A DNA stretch of 64,000 nt from Streptomyces sp. SW4 (GCA_003248315.1 QKWM01000004.1:1364001-1428000); one strand, 5' to 3'. Positions 20,262 to 30,717 are shown, counted from the first letter of the stretch. The notes: generated by a model from the letters alone, not told the origin. A program made the numbers and translations.

Positions 20262-20759
20262 ATGAGCGACGACGACACCACCACGTACGCCGCCGAGCCC
20301 ACGCCCCGGATGGACTGGGCCGCGCTGGCTCCCGACGTCTTCAAGGCGATGCTCCGGCTCGACGCGGCGGCCGGGCGGGGACTGGACCCGAAGCTGCGCG
20401 AGCTGGTGAAGATCCGCGCCTCGCAGCTCAACCACTGCGCCTTCTGCCTGGACATGCACACCAAGGACGCGCTGGCCGCGGGCGAGTCCGTCGAGCGGAT
20501 CATCCAGCTCAGCGCCTGGGAGGAGTCCCCGCACTTCTACACCGGGAAGGAGCTGGCGGCGCTGGAGCTGACCGAGGCGGTGACCGTCCTGACGGACGGG
20601 TTCGTGCCGGACGAGGTCTACGAGAAGGCCGCCGAGCACTTCGCGGAGGAGGAGCTGGCGCAGCTCATCGCCGCCATCACCGTCATCAACGCCTGGAACC
20701 GGTTCGGCGTGACCACCCGCCGGGTGCCGGGCCACTACCAGCCGGGGCAGCACGCGTGA
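20262..20759 (+). CDS. Carboxymuconolactone decarboxylase/AhpD-like protein 1
   Basis: 165 residues, intact. The CMD/AhpD redox motif is [10 protein letters not shown] (Cys-x-x-Cys with downstream His), within [17 protein letters not shown]. Family members reduce alkylhydroperoxidase partners or act as small antioxidant enzymes. It is first of a three-gene coupled operon divergent from the MocR regulator. Its stop overlaps the start of a paralogue (GTGA), suggesting tandem duplication. Confidence 0.85.
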   Translation: MSDDDTTTYAAEPTPRMDWAALAPDVFKAMLRLDAAAGRGLDPKLRELVKIRASQLNHCAFCLDMHTKDALAAGESVERIIQLSAWEESPHFYTGKELAALELTEAVTVLTDGFVPDEVYEKAAEHFAEEELAQLIAAITVINAWNRFGVTTRRVPGHYQPGQHA

Positions 20760-21200
20760 GCGCCCGGACGACCGTCCTCGACGACGGGGTCCGCTCCGCG
20801 CTCCAGGCGGTGAGCGCCGCCGCCAAGCGGGGCCTGGGCGATCCGGCGCTCGCCGAGCTGGTGCAGATCCGGGCCTCGCAGCTCAACCACTGCGCGTTCT
20901 GCCTCGACATGCATCTGACGCTCGCCCGCGAACACGGCGTCGGCGAGAGGCAGCTCGATCTGCTGGACGCGTGGGAGGAGGCCGGGAGGTCTTCGACGAG
21001 CGGGAGCGGGCCGCGCTGGAGCTGACCGAGGCGGTGACCGTCCTGACGGACGGGGCCGTGCCGGACGCGGTGTACGAGCGGGCCGCCCGGCACTTCGACG
21101 CGGACCGGCTCGCCCATCTGATCGCGCTGGTCACCGCCATCAACGGCTGGAACCGGCTGATGGTCGCCCGGCGGATCCCCCGGGGAGCACCGAGTGGTGA
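20756..21200 (+). CDS. Carboxymuconolactone decarboxylase/AhpD-like protein 2 (apparent frameshifts)
   Basis: A paralogue of the preceding gene with the same core ([18 protein letters not shown]) and the same C-terminal [13 protein letters not shown] block, but a shorter N-terminus. Two one-base losses (near 20985 and 21180) interrupt it. Corrected length is 148, ending GSTEW at TGA 21198-21200, within the start of the next gene. Two AhpD-like proteins side by side may form a hetero-oligomer. Confidence 0.78.
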
Positions 21201-21910
21201 GCGCCGCCGGCACGTTCCGGGCCCTGCACCACGGCCGGGCGCCGGACGATCCCCTGGTCCTGCCCGGCCCCTGGGACGCGGCCAGCGCCCGGGCGTTCGC
21301 CGAGGCCGGTTTCCCGGCGCTGGCCACGCCCAGCGCCGGGGTCGCCGCGTCCCTCGGGTACGCGGACGGGCACACGCCGGCCGACGAGATGTTCGCGGCG
21401 GTCGCGCGGATCGCCCGGGCCGTCGACGTGCCCGTCTCGGCGGACGTCGAGGGCGGCTACGGGCTGCCCGCGCGGGAGCTGGTGGAGCGGCTCCTGGAGG
21501 CGGGGGCCGTGGGCTGCAACCTGGAGGACTCCGAGGGCGGGGTGCTCAAGGACCCGCACGAGCACGCCGAACGGCTCGCCGAGGTGCGGGCCGCGGCCGG
21601 GGACCGGCTGTTCGTGAACGCGCGCGTGGACACGTTCCTGCGCGGGGTCACCGACCCCGACCGGGCGATCGAACGGGCCGCGCTGTACGTCGCCGCGGGC
21701 GCCGACTGCGTGTATCCGATCGGCGCCCCGACCGAGGTGCTGCCGCTGCTGCGGGCGGGCATCGAGGGCCCGCTGAACGTGCTGGCCGACCCGGGCGGCG
21801 GCCCCTCGTCCGCCGCGCTCGGCGAACTCGGGGCCACCCGGATCACGTTCGGGCCCCGGCTCCAGCGGCGGGCGGCCGAGGCGCTGCGGGAGATGGCCTC
21901 GCGGCTGTGA
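21194..21910 (+). CDS. Isocitrate lyase/PEP mutase superfamily protein
   Basis: 238 residues, intact, with tandem GTG codons at 21194 and 21197 after GGGGAG. The barrel motifs match the PEP mutase/ICL superfamily: GFPALATPSAGVAASLGYADG, the metal-binding VSADVEGGYG and the GCNLEDSEGG loop. The catalytic Cys of isocitrate lyase is not evident at the usual site. Superfamily members cleave or form C-C or C-P bonds next to a carboxylate. It overlaps the second AhpD-like gene, and its 3' end is only 6 bp from the convergent betaine-binding protein gene. Confidence 0.8.
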   Translation: MVSAAGTFRALHHGRAPDDPLVLPGPWDAASARAFAEAGFPALATPSAGVAASLGYADGHTPADEMFAAVARIARAVDVPVSADVEGGYGLPARELVERLLEAGAVGCNLEDSEGGVLKDPHEHAERLAEVRAAAGDRLFVNARVDTFLRGVTDPDRAIERAALYVAAGADCVYPIGAPTEVLPLLRAGIEGPLNVLADPGGGPSSAALGELGATRITFGPRLQRRAAEALREMASRL

Positions 21911-21916
21911 GTGCGG

Positions 21917-22872
21917 TCAGGGCAGCCACTTCCTCCAGACGGACTCGTGGCTGTCCACCCACTTCTTCGCCGCGTCCTCGGGCGACATCTTCTGCTCGGC
22001 GATCATCAGGGAGACCTCGTTCTGGTCCTCGGTCGTCCACCGGAAGTTCCTGAGCAGTTCGGCCGCCTCCCCGCCGTTCTTCGCGAAGTCGGCGTTGAGG
22101 TACTTCTGCAGCGGGGTGTGCGGGTAGGCGCAGTCCACCTTCTCCGGGTCGGCGTCGCAGCCCTCCTCGTACGGCGGGAGCTTCACCTCCGTCATGGGGA
22201 CCTTCTCGAACAGCCACTGCGGGGTGTACCAGTACGTCAGGAAGGGCTTCTTCTCCTTGGCGAACTGCTGGATCTGGGTGATCTGCGCCGCCTCGGAGCC
22301 GGCGAAGACGACCTCGTAGTCCAGGCCGAGGTTCTTCACCAGCGCCTTGTCGTTGGTGACGTAGGACGGGGAGCCGTCCATCAGCTGGCCCTTGCCGCCG
22401 CTCTCCGGGGTGCGGAACGCGTCGGCGTACTTGTTCAGGTTCTTCCAGTCCGTGACGTCCGGGTGCTGCTTCGCGAAGTACGTGGGGACGAACCAGCCGA
22501 TGTGCCCGGTGACGCCGAGGTCGCCGCCGTTCACGATGGTCTTCTTGTCCTCGACGTAGCGCTGTTCCTGCTCGGGGTGGCCCAGTCCTCCAGGAGGGCG
22601 TCGACCCGGCCCTGGCTGAGCGCGTCCCAGGCGGGGACCTCGTCGACCTGCACGGTGTCGACGCGGTAGCCGAGTTCGTGCTCCAGCAGGTACTGGGCGA
22701 CGGCCACGTTGGCCTGGGCACCGACCCAGGACTGCACGGACAGGGTGACGGTGCGGGCGCCCTGGGCGTTCGCGAACGGCGACGCCTGCTTGGTCATGTC
22801 GGCGGCGCCGCAGCCGGTGAGCAGCAGGAGCGCCGAACCGGCGGCCACCGCGGTGGTCGTACGCATGCGCAT
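21917..22872 (-). CDS. Glycine betaine ABC transporter substrate-binding lipoprotein (apparent frameshift)
   Basis: The signal peptide ends in lipobox LLLLTGC, so it is a lipid-anchored binding protein. The mature part resembles OpuAC/ProX proteins: SVQSWVGAQANVAVAQYLL, the LLEDWGHPEQE segment, then WTYWYTPQWLFEK-type Trp-rich ligand region (sequence reads TYWYTPQWLF). Aromatic residues of this kind form the cage for quaternary amines. One G lost near 22583; corrected length is 318 from ATG 22872. It is the last gene of the transporter set, 2 bp after the permease. Confidence 0.85.
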
Positions 22873-22874
22873 GG

Positions 22875-24817
22875 TCACGCTCCCTTCCTCGGACGGCGTG
22901 CGGTCGGCTGGGTCACCCGGTCGAGCATCAGGCCGAGGCAGACGATCGCCGCACCGGCCACCAGCCCGGTCGCCAGGTCGCCCTGGGCGAGACCGAACAC
23001 GACCTGGTAGCCGAGGGCGCCGCCGCCGACCAGGCCGCCGATGATGACGACGGCGAGGACCAGGACGACGCCCTGGTTCACGGCGAGCAGCAGCGAGCGG
23101 CGGGCCAGCGGCAGCTGGACCTGGCGGAGCTGCTGGCCGCTGGTGGCGCCGAGCGAGCGGGCCGACTCCAGCGCGGCCGGGTCGACCTGGCGCAGCCCCT
23201 GCGCGGTGATGCGCACGACGGCCGGCAGGGCGTAGACGACCGCCGCGGCGACGGCGGGGGCGCGGCCGACGCCGAACAGGGCGACGACCGGGATCAGGTA
23301 CACGAACTGCGGCATCGTCTGGAACACGTCCAGCACGGGCCGCAGCAGCCGCTCGACGCGGTCGCTGCGGGCGGCCGCGACACCGACGGCGACACCGAGG
23401 ACGAGGGTGACGGCGACGGCGGCCAGGACCTGGGACAGGGTGTCGAGGGACGGCTTCCACACGCCGAGCACGCCGATCGCGGCCATGGCGAGGACGGCGG
23501 TGAGCGCGGTGCGCCAGGTGCCGATCAGCCAGGCCAGGGCGGCGACGGCCAGGAGGACGGCCCACCACGGCAGCCACTGGAGCCCGTCGCGGACCGGGTC
23601 CAGGACCCAGGTGGTGAACCGGCCGGCCCAGTCGGCGGTGCCGCCGACGACGGGCACGCCCGAGTACAGGTGGGCGGTCATCCAGTCGACGGCGCGGTTG
23701 ACCGGCCCGGCGATGTCCACGGTCCAGGCGTCGGGCCACTCCGGGCGGCCCGCAAGGCGCCCGGCGACCGCCGCGGCGACGGCGACGGCGAGGGCGGGCA
23801 GCCAGGCGAGCGGGGACCCTCCGGACTCGCCGGCCCGCTCCCGGCCGCGCCCGTGACGCGGTCCAGGACGACGGCGAGCAGCACGATCGGGATGCCGGCC
23901 GCGAGGGCGGCGCCGACGTCGACCGAGGCGAGGGCCTGGTAGACGCGGTCGCCGAGGCCGCCGGCGCCGATCACGGAGGCGATGACGGCCATCGACAGCG
24001 CCATCATGATCGTCTGGTTGACGCCGAGGAGGAGTTCCCTGCGGGCCAGCGGGATGCGGGCGCTCAGCAGCCGCTGCCGGGCGGTGGCGCCGAGCGAGTC
24101 GACGGCCTCCAGCACCTCCTTGTCGGCGCCGCGCAGTCCGAGCGCGGTGAGCCGGGCCATGGGCGGGGCGGCGTAGATCACGGTGGCGAGGACGGCGGCG
24201 GGACGCCGATGCCGAAGACCAGGACCACCGGCAGCAGGTAGGCGAACGCCGGGAGCACCTGCATGGTGTCGAGCACCGGGCGCAGGGCGCGGTCCATGCG
24301 GTCGGACAGGCCGGCGGCCAGGCCCAGCAGGGCGCCGACGGCGACGGACGCGGCGACGGCGACGACCATCAGCGCGAGCGTCTGCATGGTCGGCACCCAC
24401 ATGCCGAGCAGGCCGCAGGCGAGGAACGCCGCCACGGTGCCGAGCGCCAGCCGCACGCCGGCCACGCGCCAGGCGACGGCGGCGCCGATCGCCGTGACCC
24501 CCGCCCAGCCGACGGCGAGGAGGGCGAGGTAGACGGCGCGGACGCAGAGCGCGACGGCGTTGCTGACGTGACCGAAGAAGTAGAGGAACAGGGGGTGGCT
24601 GTCCGGTTGTCGATGATCCAGTCGCTGGCCGTGCCGAGCGGTCCGGAGACGTCGACGGTGAGCGCGCCCGGCCAGCTGCCGCTCGCCCACCGGGAGTGGG
24701 CGAGGGGACGAGGACCGCGGCCAGGACGGCGAGGACCAGCAGCTTGCGCACGGCCGGGCGCTGCAGGACGCCCGGCAGGGCGGGGCGTGCCGCGGTGGAG
24801 GCGGTGACGGAGGTCAT
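22875..24817 (-). CDS. Fused two-domain glycine betaine transport permease (apparent frameshifts)
   Basis: A single corrected reading of 648 residues has two OpuAB/ProW-type permease domains in tandem. Each holds the EAA loop: first [20 protein letters not shown], second [20 protein letters not shown]. Each is preceded by [20 protein letters not shown] or [20 protein letters not shown]. The ATG at 24817 overlaps the ATPase stop. One-base losses near 24700, 24600, 24200 and 23820 explain the breaks, and no stop or ribosome site separates the domains. Most OpuA systems have one permease domain per chain. Confidence 0.8.
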
Positions 24818-25977
24818 CGGACGTCCTCCCCGGCCGGCTCCGCCTCCTTCGGGCGGGCTCGCCCCCTGGGCCGGCACGGCGTCGGCGAAACGGCCGGTCC
24901 CGGCCACCACACCGAGCAGGTCGGCGGCGTCGACGACGCCCAGGCAGCGGCCGTCGGACATCACGCGGGCCGGGGAGCCGGCGCGGGCGACGGCCTCGAT
25001 GGCCTCGGCGACGGTGGCGTCGGGGCGCACCGCGGGGCCGGTGCCGGCCTCGTCGGCCGAGACCGCGGGCCGCATGGCCGTGCGGACCGTCATGACCTGC
25101 TCCCGGGGGACGTCGCGGACGAACGCGCGGACGTAGTCGTCGGCGGGCGCGCCGACGATCTCCTCGGGTGTGCCGAGCTGCACGACCCGGCCGTCCCGCA
25201 TGAGCGCGATGCGGTCGCCCAGCTTCAGGGCCTCCTGCAGGTCGTGGGTGATGAAGACCATCGTGCGGCCCTCGTCGCGGTGCAGGCGGACGACCTCCTC
25301 CTGCATGTCCCGCCGGATCAGCGGGTCGAGCGCGCTGAACGGCTCGTCGAACAGCAGGACCTCCGGGTCGACGGCGAGGGCGCGGGCGAGGCCGACGCGC
25401 TGGCGCTGGCCGCCGGAGAGCTGGCTCGGGCGGCGCTGCTCCATGCCCTCCAGGCCGACCTTGGCGACGACCTCGGCGGCCCTGGCGCGCCGCTCCGCGC
25501 GGCCCACGCCCTGGATCTCCAGGCCGTAGGCCACGTTGTCGAGGACGGTGCGGTGCGGCAGCAGCCCGAAGTGCTGGAAGACCATCGCGGCCCGGTGGCG
25601 GCGCAGTTCGCGCAGCCGGGCCTTGTCCATGGCGCGGACGTCCTCGCCGTCGATGGCGATGGTCCGGCGGTCGGCTCGATCAGCCGGGTCAGACAGCGCA
25701 CCAGCGTGGACTTGCCGGAGCCGGACAGGCCCATGACGACGAAGACCTCGCCCTTGCGGACGTCGAAGGAGACGTCCCGGACGGCGGCCGTGCAGCCGGT
25801 GCGGGAGCGCAGCTCGGCCGCGTCCAGGGCGGCCAGTTCCGGGTCGGCGGGGACGCGGTCCGCCTTGGGGCCGAAGACCTTCCACAGGCCGTCGACGGAG
25901 AAGACGGGGGCGCCGTCGGCGGTCGTGGCCCCGGCCGCCGCGGTGCCGGCTGTCGGCGCGTCGGTGACGGTACCCAT
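24814..25977 (-). CDS. Glycine betaine ABC transporter ATPase with CBS domain (apparent frameshifts)
   Basis: OpuAA/ProV-type ATPase. Walker [10 protein letters not shown], signature [16 protein letters not shown], Walker [13 protein letters not shown] and the H-loop ITHDL are present. The C-terminus has a CBS-like sensor region (about residues 300-370: [20 protein letters not shown]), used in this family to sense ionic strength. ATG 25977 overlaps the GMC oxidoreductase stop (TGATG). One-base losses near 25680 and probably two near 24860 shift it; corrected length is about 388, ending at the ATGA shared with the permease. Confidence 0.85.
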
Positions 25978-27503
25978 CACGCATCACCGCCGATCAGCTC
26001 GACGGCGCGCTCCCCGACCATGAGCACGCCGATCATCGGGTTGACGGCGGGCATGGTCGGGAAGACGGAGGCGTCGGCGACGCGGAGGCCCTCCAGGCCG
26101 CGGACGCGCAGCTCCGGGTCGACGACGGCCAGTTCGTCGGAGGCGGCGCCCATCTTGCAGGTGCCCGCCGGGTGGTAGACGGTGTGGGCGACCTTGCGGG
26201 CGTACTCGCTCAGCTCCTCGTCGCCGGTGACCTCGGGCCGGGCAGACCTCGCGCTTGAGCCAGCCGGCCAGCGGCTCGGTCTTCGCGATCTCGCGGGCGA
26301 TCCGGATGCCGTCGACGAGGGTACGGCCGTCGTAGTCGTCCTCGTCGGTGAAGTAGCGGAAGTCCAGCGCGGGCTTGACCTCGGGGTCGGCGCTGGTCAG
26401 GTAGAGCCGGCCGCGGCTCCTGGGCTTGGGGATGTTCGGGGTCATGGAGACGCCGAACTCCGGCCGCCGGTAGCCCAGTCGCTCCGGGTTGTCGGTGAAC
26501 GGGATCTGGTAGAAGTGGAACATCAGGTCCGGGCCCGCGTGTCCGGAGTCGCGGCGCACGAAGAGACCGGCGTCGGAGTCCATCGCGGAGTTGTCCGGGA
26601 TGGGTCCGTGGGTCTCCCACACGATCACCGACTCCGGGTGGTCGAGCAGGTTCTCGCCGACGCCGGGCAGGTCGTGGACGACGGGGATGCCGAGGGCCTC
26701 CAGCTCGGCGCGGGGGCCGATGCCGGAGTGGAGCAGCAGCCGGGGCGAGTCGACGGCGCCGGCGCAGACCACGACCTCGTTGCGGGCCTTGACCAGGATC
26801 TCCTCGCCGTCCTTGGTGCGCACGTGGACGCCCTCGGCGCGGGTGCCGTCCAGCTGGAGCTTGTACGCCCAGGTCTCCAGCATGAGGGTGAGGTTGGGCC
26901 GCTCGTCCATCACCGGGTGCAGGTACGCCACCGAGGCGGAGGAGCGCTTGTTGTTCTCGGGGTGGTAGGCGAGGTCGAAGAAGCCGACGCCCTCGTGGAA
27001 CGGCTTCTTGTTGAAGCCCTCGACGCGCGGTACGCCGAGCGCGGCCTGCGCGGCGTCGACGAAGTCCCGCGCGATGGCGTTCCGGTCCTTCTCGTCGACG
27101 GGGACGATGTTGTTGAGCAGCCGGCCCAGTAGGCCTCCATCTGCACCGCGCCCCAGCCCTTGGCGCCGGCGGCCTCCCACTCGTCCCAGTCGGAGGGCAG
27201 CGGCTTGAAGGCGATCAGGGTGTTGTGGGAGGAGCACCCGCCGAGCACCCGGGCGCGGCTGTGCCGGATGTGGGAGTTGCCGCGCGGCTGTTCGGTGGTC
27301 GGGTAGTCGTAGTCCAGCTCGCCGCCGAGCAGGCCCATCCAGCGGCGCAGGGTCAGCACGTCGTCGCGGCCGACGTCGCTGGGGCCGCCCTCGATGACGG
27401 CGACGGTGACGTCGGGGTTCTCGGTGAGCCGGGACGCGATGACGGAACCTGCGGTTCCGCCGCCGATCACGACGTAGTCGAACTCGCGGATGTTCTCGGA
27501 CAT
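25977..27503 (-). CDS. betA: GMC oxidoreductase, choline dehydrogenase-like (apparent frameshifts)
   Basis: FAD-dependent alcohol oxidase of the GMC family. N-terminal dinucleotide motif [21 protein letters not shown] signature 1 near [12 protein letters not shown], signature 2 near [16 protein letters not shown], and the C-terminal active-site His in [10 protein letters not shown]. In this setting, between the betaine aldehyde dehydrogenase gene and a betaine transporter, choline oxidation is the likely role. One-base losses near 27130 and two near 26245; corrected length is 509. It is coupled by overlap to the ATPase gene, so betaine synthesis and uptake share a transcript. Confidence 0.85.
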
Positions 27504-27815
27504 GGGGTACTCACTCCTGGGGTGCGGGAGGGACGTTCAGGGGGTCCGGAGCCGGGCCGCCCGTCCGGGGCGGCGACTCCGGTGCCGGGCCGCCCGGCGG
27601 ACGGCCGGCGGACGGCCGGGATCCGGCCGTGACCGGCCGGTGCCGGGTGAGGGCCGGGGGCGGTCCGCCGGGCCCGGCGGGGGTCCGGCGGGCCCGGCGG
27701 GGTCCGGCGGGTCCGGTGGGGTCCGGCGGGCCCGGTGGGGGTCCGGCCTACGGCGGGCGGCTTCCGGCGGCGGATCGTCCGGGCCGGTGGACGGGACGGC
27801 CGGCCCGGGGCGGGG
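27504..27815. repeat. Non-coding gap with G-rich degenerate tandem repeats
   Basis: No gene is seen. Between about 27655 and 27752 imperfect copies of a unit like GGTCCGGCGGGCCCGGCGG recur, and 27595-27625 has repeated CGGACGGCCGG. The strand is nearly pure G and C. It separates betB from betA and may fold into hairpins or attenuate read-through. Confidence 0.6.
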
Positions 27816-29345
27816 TCAGCCCGCGAACCAGCGCACCGGCTTCGGCGCCAGGTTCTGGTACACGTGCTTGGTCTCGCGGTACTCGGCGAGACCCGCCGGG
27901 CCCAGTTCGCGGCCGGTGCCGCTCTTGCCGAAGCCGCCCCACTCCGCCTGCGGCAGGTAGGGGTGGAAGTCGTTGATCCAGACGGTGCCGTGGCGCAGCC
28001 GGGCGGCGACGCGCCGGGCGCGGCCGGGGTCGGCGGTCCAGACGGCGCCCGCGAGCCCGTACTCGGTGTCGTTGGCGAGGGCGACGGCCTCGTCCTCGGT
28101 GCGGAACGTCTCGACGGTGAGGACCGGTCCGAAGACCTCCTCGCGGACGACGCGCATCTCGCGGTGGCAGCCGTCGAGGACGGTCGGCTCGTAGAAGTAG
28201 CCCCCGGCGGGGCGCACGGCGGACGGTTCGGGGCGCTTGCCGCCGCAGCGCAGCACAGCCCCCTCGGCCAGCGCCGAGGCGACGTACTCCTCGGTCCTGG
28301 CGCGCTGCTGCTCGGAGACCATCGGGCCGCACTCGACGCCGTCCTCGGTGCCCCGGCCGAGCCGGATCCGCTCGGCGCGGCGCACCAGTTCGGTGACGAA
28401 CCGTTCCCGCACGGACTCCTCGACGATGAGCCGGGAACCGGCCGAGCAGACCTGGCCGCTGTGGATGAAGGCCGCGTTGAGGGCCTGGTCGACGGCGGTG
28501 TCGAAGCCCTCCTCGGTGGCGCAGGCGTCGGCGAAGACGACGTTGGGGTTCTTGCCGCCGAGTTCGAGGGCCACCTTCTTCACGGTGGGCGCGGCGGCCT
28601 GAGCGACCTTGGTGCCGCTGACCAGTCCGCCGGTGAAGGAGACCAGGTCGACGTCGGGGTGCTCGGCGAGCCGGGCGCCGACGGTGTGGCCGGGGCCGGT
28701 GACGATGTTGGCGACGCCCTCGGGCAGGCCCGCCTCGGCCAGCAGCTCGATCAGGGCGACCGTCGTCAGCGGCGTGATCTCGCTGGGCTTGATGACGAAG
28801 GTGTTGCCGGCGGCGAGCGCCGGAGCGATCTTCCAGCTGGCCTGGAGCAGCGGGTAGTTCCAGGGCGTGATCATCGCGCAGACACCGACCGGCTCGTGCA
28901 CGACGACGCTGTGGATGTCGGGCGAGCCCGCGTCGACGACCCGGCCGGGCGCCTCGGCGGCGACCAGGTCCGCGAAGTAGCGGAAGGCGTCGGCGACGCA
29001 GTCGACGTCGACCCGGCCCTCCTCCAGCGTCTTGCCCGCGTCGCGGCTCTCCAGCAGGCCGATCCTCTCCCGGTCGCGCACCAGGAGGTCGGCGACGCGG
29101 CGCAGCAGGGCGGCGCGCTCGGCGACCGGGGTGTGCGGCCACTCGCCCGCGTCGAAGGCGCGCCGGGCGGCGGCGACGGCGAGGTCGGTGTCCTTGACGT
29201 CCCCTTCCGCGACCACGGCGAACGGCCGGCCGTCCGCGGGATCGATGATCTCGCGGGTGGCACCGGAGGACGCGTCCAGCCATTCCCCTCCCGCATGAAT
29301 GGTCTTCCGCGTCGTGGGCACGTGGAGTTCGGTTCTGTCCGCCAT
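27816..29345 (-). CDS. betB: Betaine aldehyde dehydrogenase
   Basis: NAD-dependent aldehyde dehydrogenase that completes choline conversion to glycine betaine. 509 residues, intact. Motifs: MITPWNYPLLQASWKIAP, KPSEITPL, the NAD-binding VSFTGGLVSGTKVA, general base Glu in LELGGKNPNV, and the nucleophile Cys in HSGQVCSAGSR. The start ATG 29345 encodes MADRTELHVP. It lies upstream of betA with a 312-bp repeat-rich gap, so it may have its own terminator or promoter. Close relatives act on other aldehydes; context favours betaine. Confidence 0.88.
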   Translation of the reverse strand: MADRTELHVPTTRKTIHAGGEWLDASSGATREIIDPADGRPFAVVAEGDVKDTDLAVAAARRAFDAGEWPHTPVAERAALLRRVADLLVRDRERIGLLESRDAGKTLEEGRVDVDCVADAFRYFADLVAAEAPGRVVDAGSPDIHSVVVHEPVGVCAMITPWNYPLLQASWKIAPALAAGNTFVIKPSEITPLTTVALIELLAEAGLPEGVANIVTGPGHTVGARLAEHPDVDLVSFTGGLVSGTKVAQAAAPTVKKVALELGGKNPNVVFADACATEEGFDTAVDQALNAAFIHSGQVCSAGSRLIVEESVRERFVTELVRRAERIRLGRGTEDGVECGPMVSEQQRARTEEYVASALAEGAVLRCGGKRPEPSAVRPAGGYFYEPTVLDGCHREMRVVREEVFGPVLTVETFRTEDEAVALANDTEYGLAGAVWTADPGRARRVAARLRHGTVWINDFHPYLPQAEWGGFGKSGTGRELGPAGLAEYRETKHVYQNLAPKPVRWFAG

Positions 29346-29591
29346 GATCCGGTACTGCCTTCCGTTCCTGTTCCGCGTCCCTGTGTCACACGCGTGTCAC
29401 TCCCGGGGACCGTTAGCCCCTGCCCAGAGGCCGACCATGCATGCGGGATCGGTGGCCGAAAGTGCGGCGCGTCACGGAAGACCGCCCCTCGAAAAGCGAA
29501 CGAAGCGGTAGGAATCCCCCGCAGTGTTCACGGAGGGTTGGCGGACGGCACCCTCCGCGACCCCCTTCCCAGCCCTGGCCCGCCCCGGTTC

Positions 29592-29607
29592 TTTGACTAA
29601 AGTCAAA
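29592..29607. promoter_or_regulatory. MarR-type operator over a predicted leaderless promoter
   Basis: TTTGACT-AA-AGTCAAA is a perfect 7-bp-arm palindrome ending 4 bp before ATG 29611. Its centre contains TAAAGT (29598-29603), a fair -10 box, which would place the transcript start at about 29610-29611. No ribosome site precedes the ATG, so a leaderless mRNA under MarR repression is predicted. Confidence 0.55.
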
Positions 29608-29610
29608 AAC

Positions 29611-30609
29611 ATGGAGTCGGTGTCGACGGACCACGTGGCCGGCCTGCGCCGGTTCAACCGCTACTTCACGCGCCGCATCGGCGCCCTGGACGACCACTAC
29701 CTCGGCCAGGACCGGCCGCTGGGCGAGGCCCGGCTGCTGTTCGAGATCGGGGACGGCGCCTCCCTGCGGGAGCTGCGCGGCCGGCTCGGGCTGGACGCCG
29801 GCTATCTGAGCCGCATGGCGAAGGCCCTGGAGGCGCAGGGCCTGGTCCGGCTCGGCGCCCACCCGCAGGACGGCCGGCTGCGCACGATCGAACTGACCCC
29901 GGCCGGCCGCGCCGAGGTCGCCGAGCAGAACCGGCGCGCCGACGCACTCGCCGCCGGGCTCCTCGCCGGCCTGACCACCTGCCAGCGCGAGCGGCTCACC
30001 GAGGCGCTGGGCACCGCCCGGCGGCTGCTGCGGCTGGCCGGCCTCACCGTCACCCGCGTCGACGGCGCCGCGCCGGACGCCCGGGCCTGCCTCGCCGCGT
30101 ACGCCGCGGAGCTGGACGACCGGTTCCCCGAGGGCTTCGACCCGTCCGTACTGGTGCGCCCGGAGGAGGTCTCCGGCGACGCCGGCGCCTTCTTCGTCGC
30201 CTACGAGGAGGGCCGCCCGGTGGGCTGCGGGGCGCTGCGCTCGCTCGGCGCGGGCACCGGCGAGATCAAACACGTGTGGGTGCACCCGGACGCCCGCCGG
30301 CTCGGGCTGGCCCGCCGGATCCTCGGCGAGCTGGAGCAGGAGGCCGGACGCCGGGGCTGGACCGTGCTGCGCCTGGACACCCACGCCGTGCTGGGCGAGG
30401 CGCGGGCGATGTACCGGTCGTGCGGCTACCGGGACATCCCCGCGTACGGCGACAACGTGTACGCGGGCCACTGGTTCGAGAAGCGGCTGCCGGGTCCGGA
30501 CGTCACCGGCGAGCGGCCGCCGGGCCCGGAGATCCCCGACGAGCGGCCGCCGGGTCCTGAGATCCCCGACGAGCGGCCGCCAGGCCCGGACGCTGCGGAC
30601 GGCGACTGA
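29611..30609 (+). CDS. MarR regulator-GNAT acetyltransferase fusion protein
   Basis: 332 residues, intact. Residues 1-140 are a MarR winged helix (LRGRLGLDAGYLSRMAKALEAQGLV, wing HPQDGRLRTIELT). Residues about 150-295 are a GNAT domain with the acetyl-CoA loop HPDARRLGLARRIL and the strand IKHVWVHPDA. The tail repeats a 10-residue unit (ERPPGPEIPD) about three times. Such fusions are common in actinobacteria. An autoregulatory palindrome touches the start. It is divergent from betB, 265 bp away, so it may also influence the betaine genes. Confidence 0.85.
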   Translation: MESVSTDHVAGLRRFNRYFTRRIGALDDHYLGQDRPLGEARLLFEIGDGASLRELRGRLGLDAGYLSRMAKALEAQGLVRLGAHPQDGRLRTIELTPAGRAEVAEQNRRADALAAGLLAGLTTCQRERLTEALGTARRLLRLAGLTVTRVDGAAPDARACLAAYAAELDDRFPEGFDPSVLVRPEEVSGDAGAFFVAYEEGRPVGCGALRSLGAGTGEIKHVWVHPDARRLGLARRILGELEQEAGRRGWTVLRLDTHAVLGEARAMYRSCGYRDIPAYGDNVYAGHWFEKRLPGPDVTGERPPGPEIPDERPPGPEIPDERPPGPDAADGD

Positions 30610-30687
30610 CGGGTCCGGGGCCCGTCGGACGGAGCGGGCCCGTCGGACGGCGCGGGGTGCTGCGGGCCGCCGCTCCCCGGGACACGG

Positions 30688-30717
30688 CGAGGGCCCCGTA
30701 CGTCGACGGGGCCCTCG
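30688..30717. terminator. Bidirectional terminator between MarR-GNAT gene and mdh
   Basis: Perfect 12-bp arms CGAGGGCCCCGT (30688-30699) and ACGGGGCCCTCG (30706-30717) with a 6-nt loop, between two convergent genes. Confidence 0.85.

Noticed and set aside
20756..21200. Second AhpD-like gene as a decaying pseudogene
   Set aside because: Its two frame breaks are of the same single-base type as in housekeeping genes here, and its motifs are intact.
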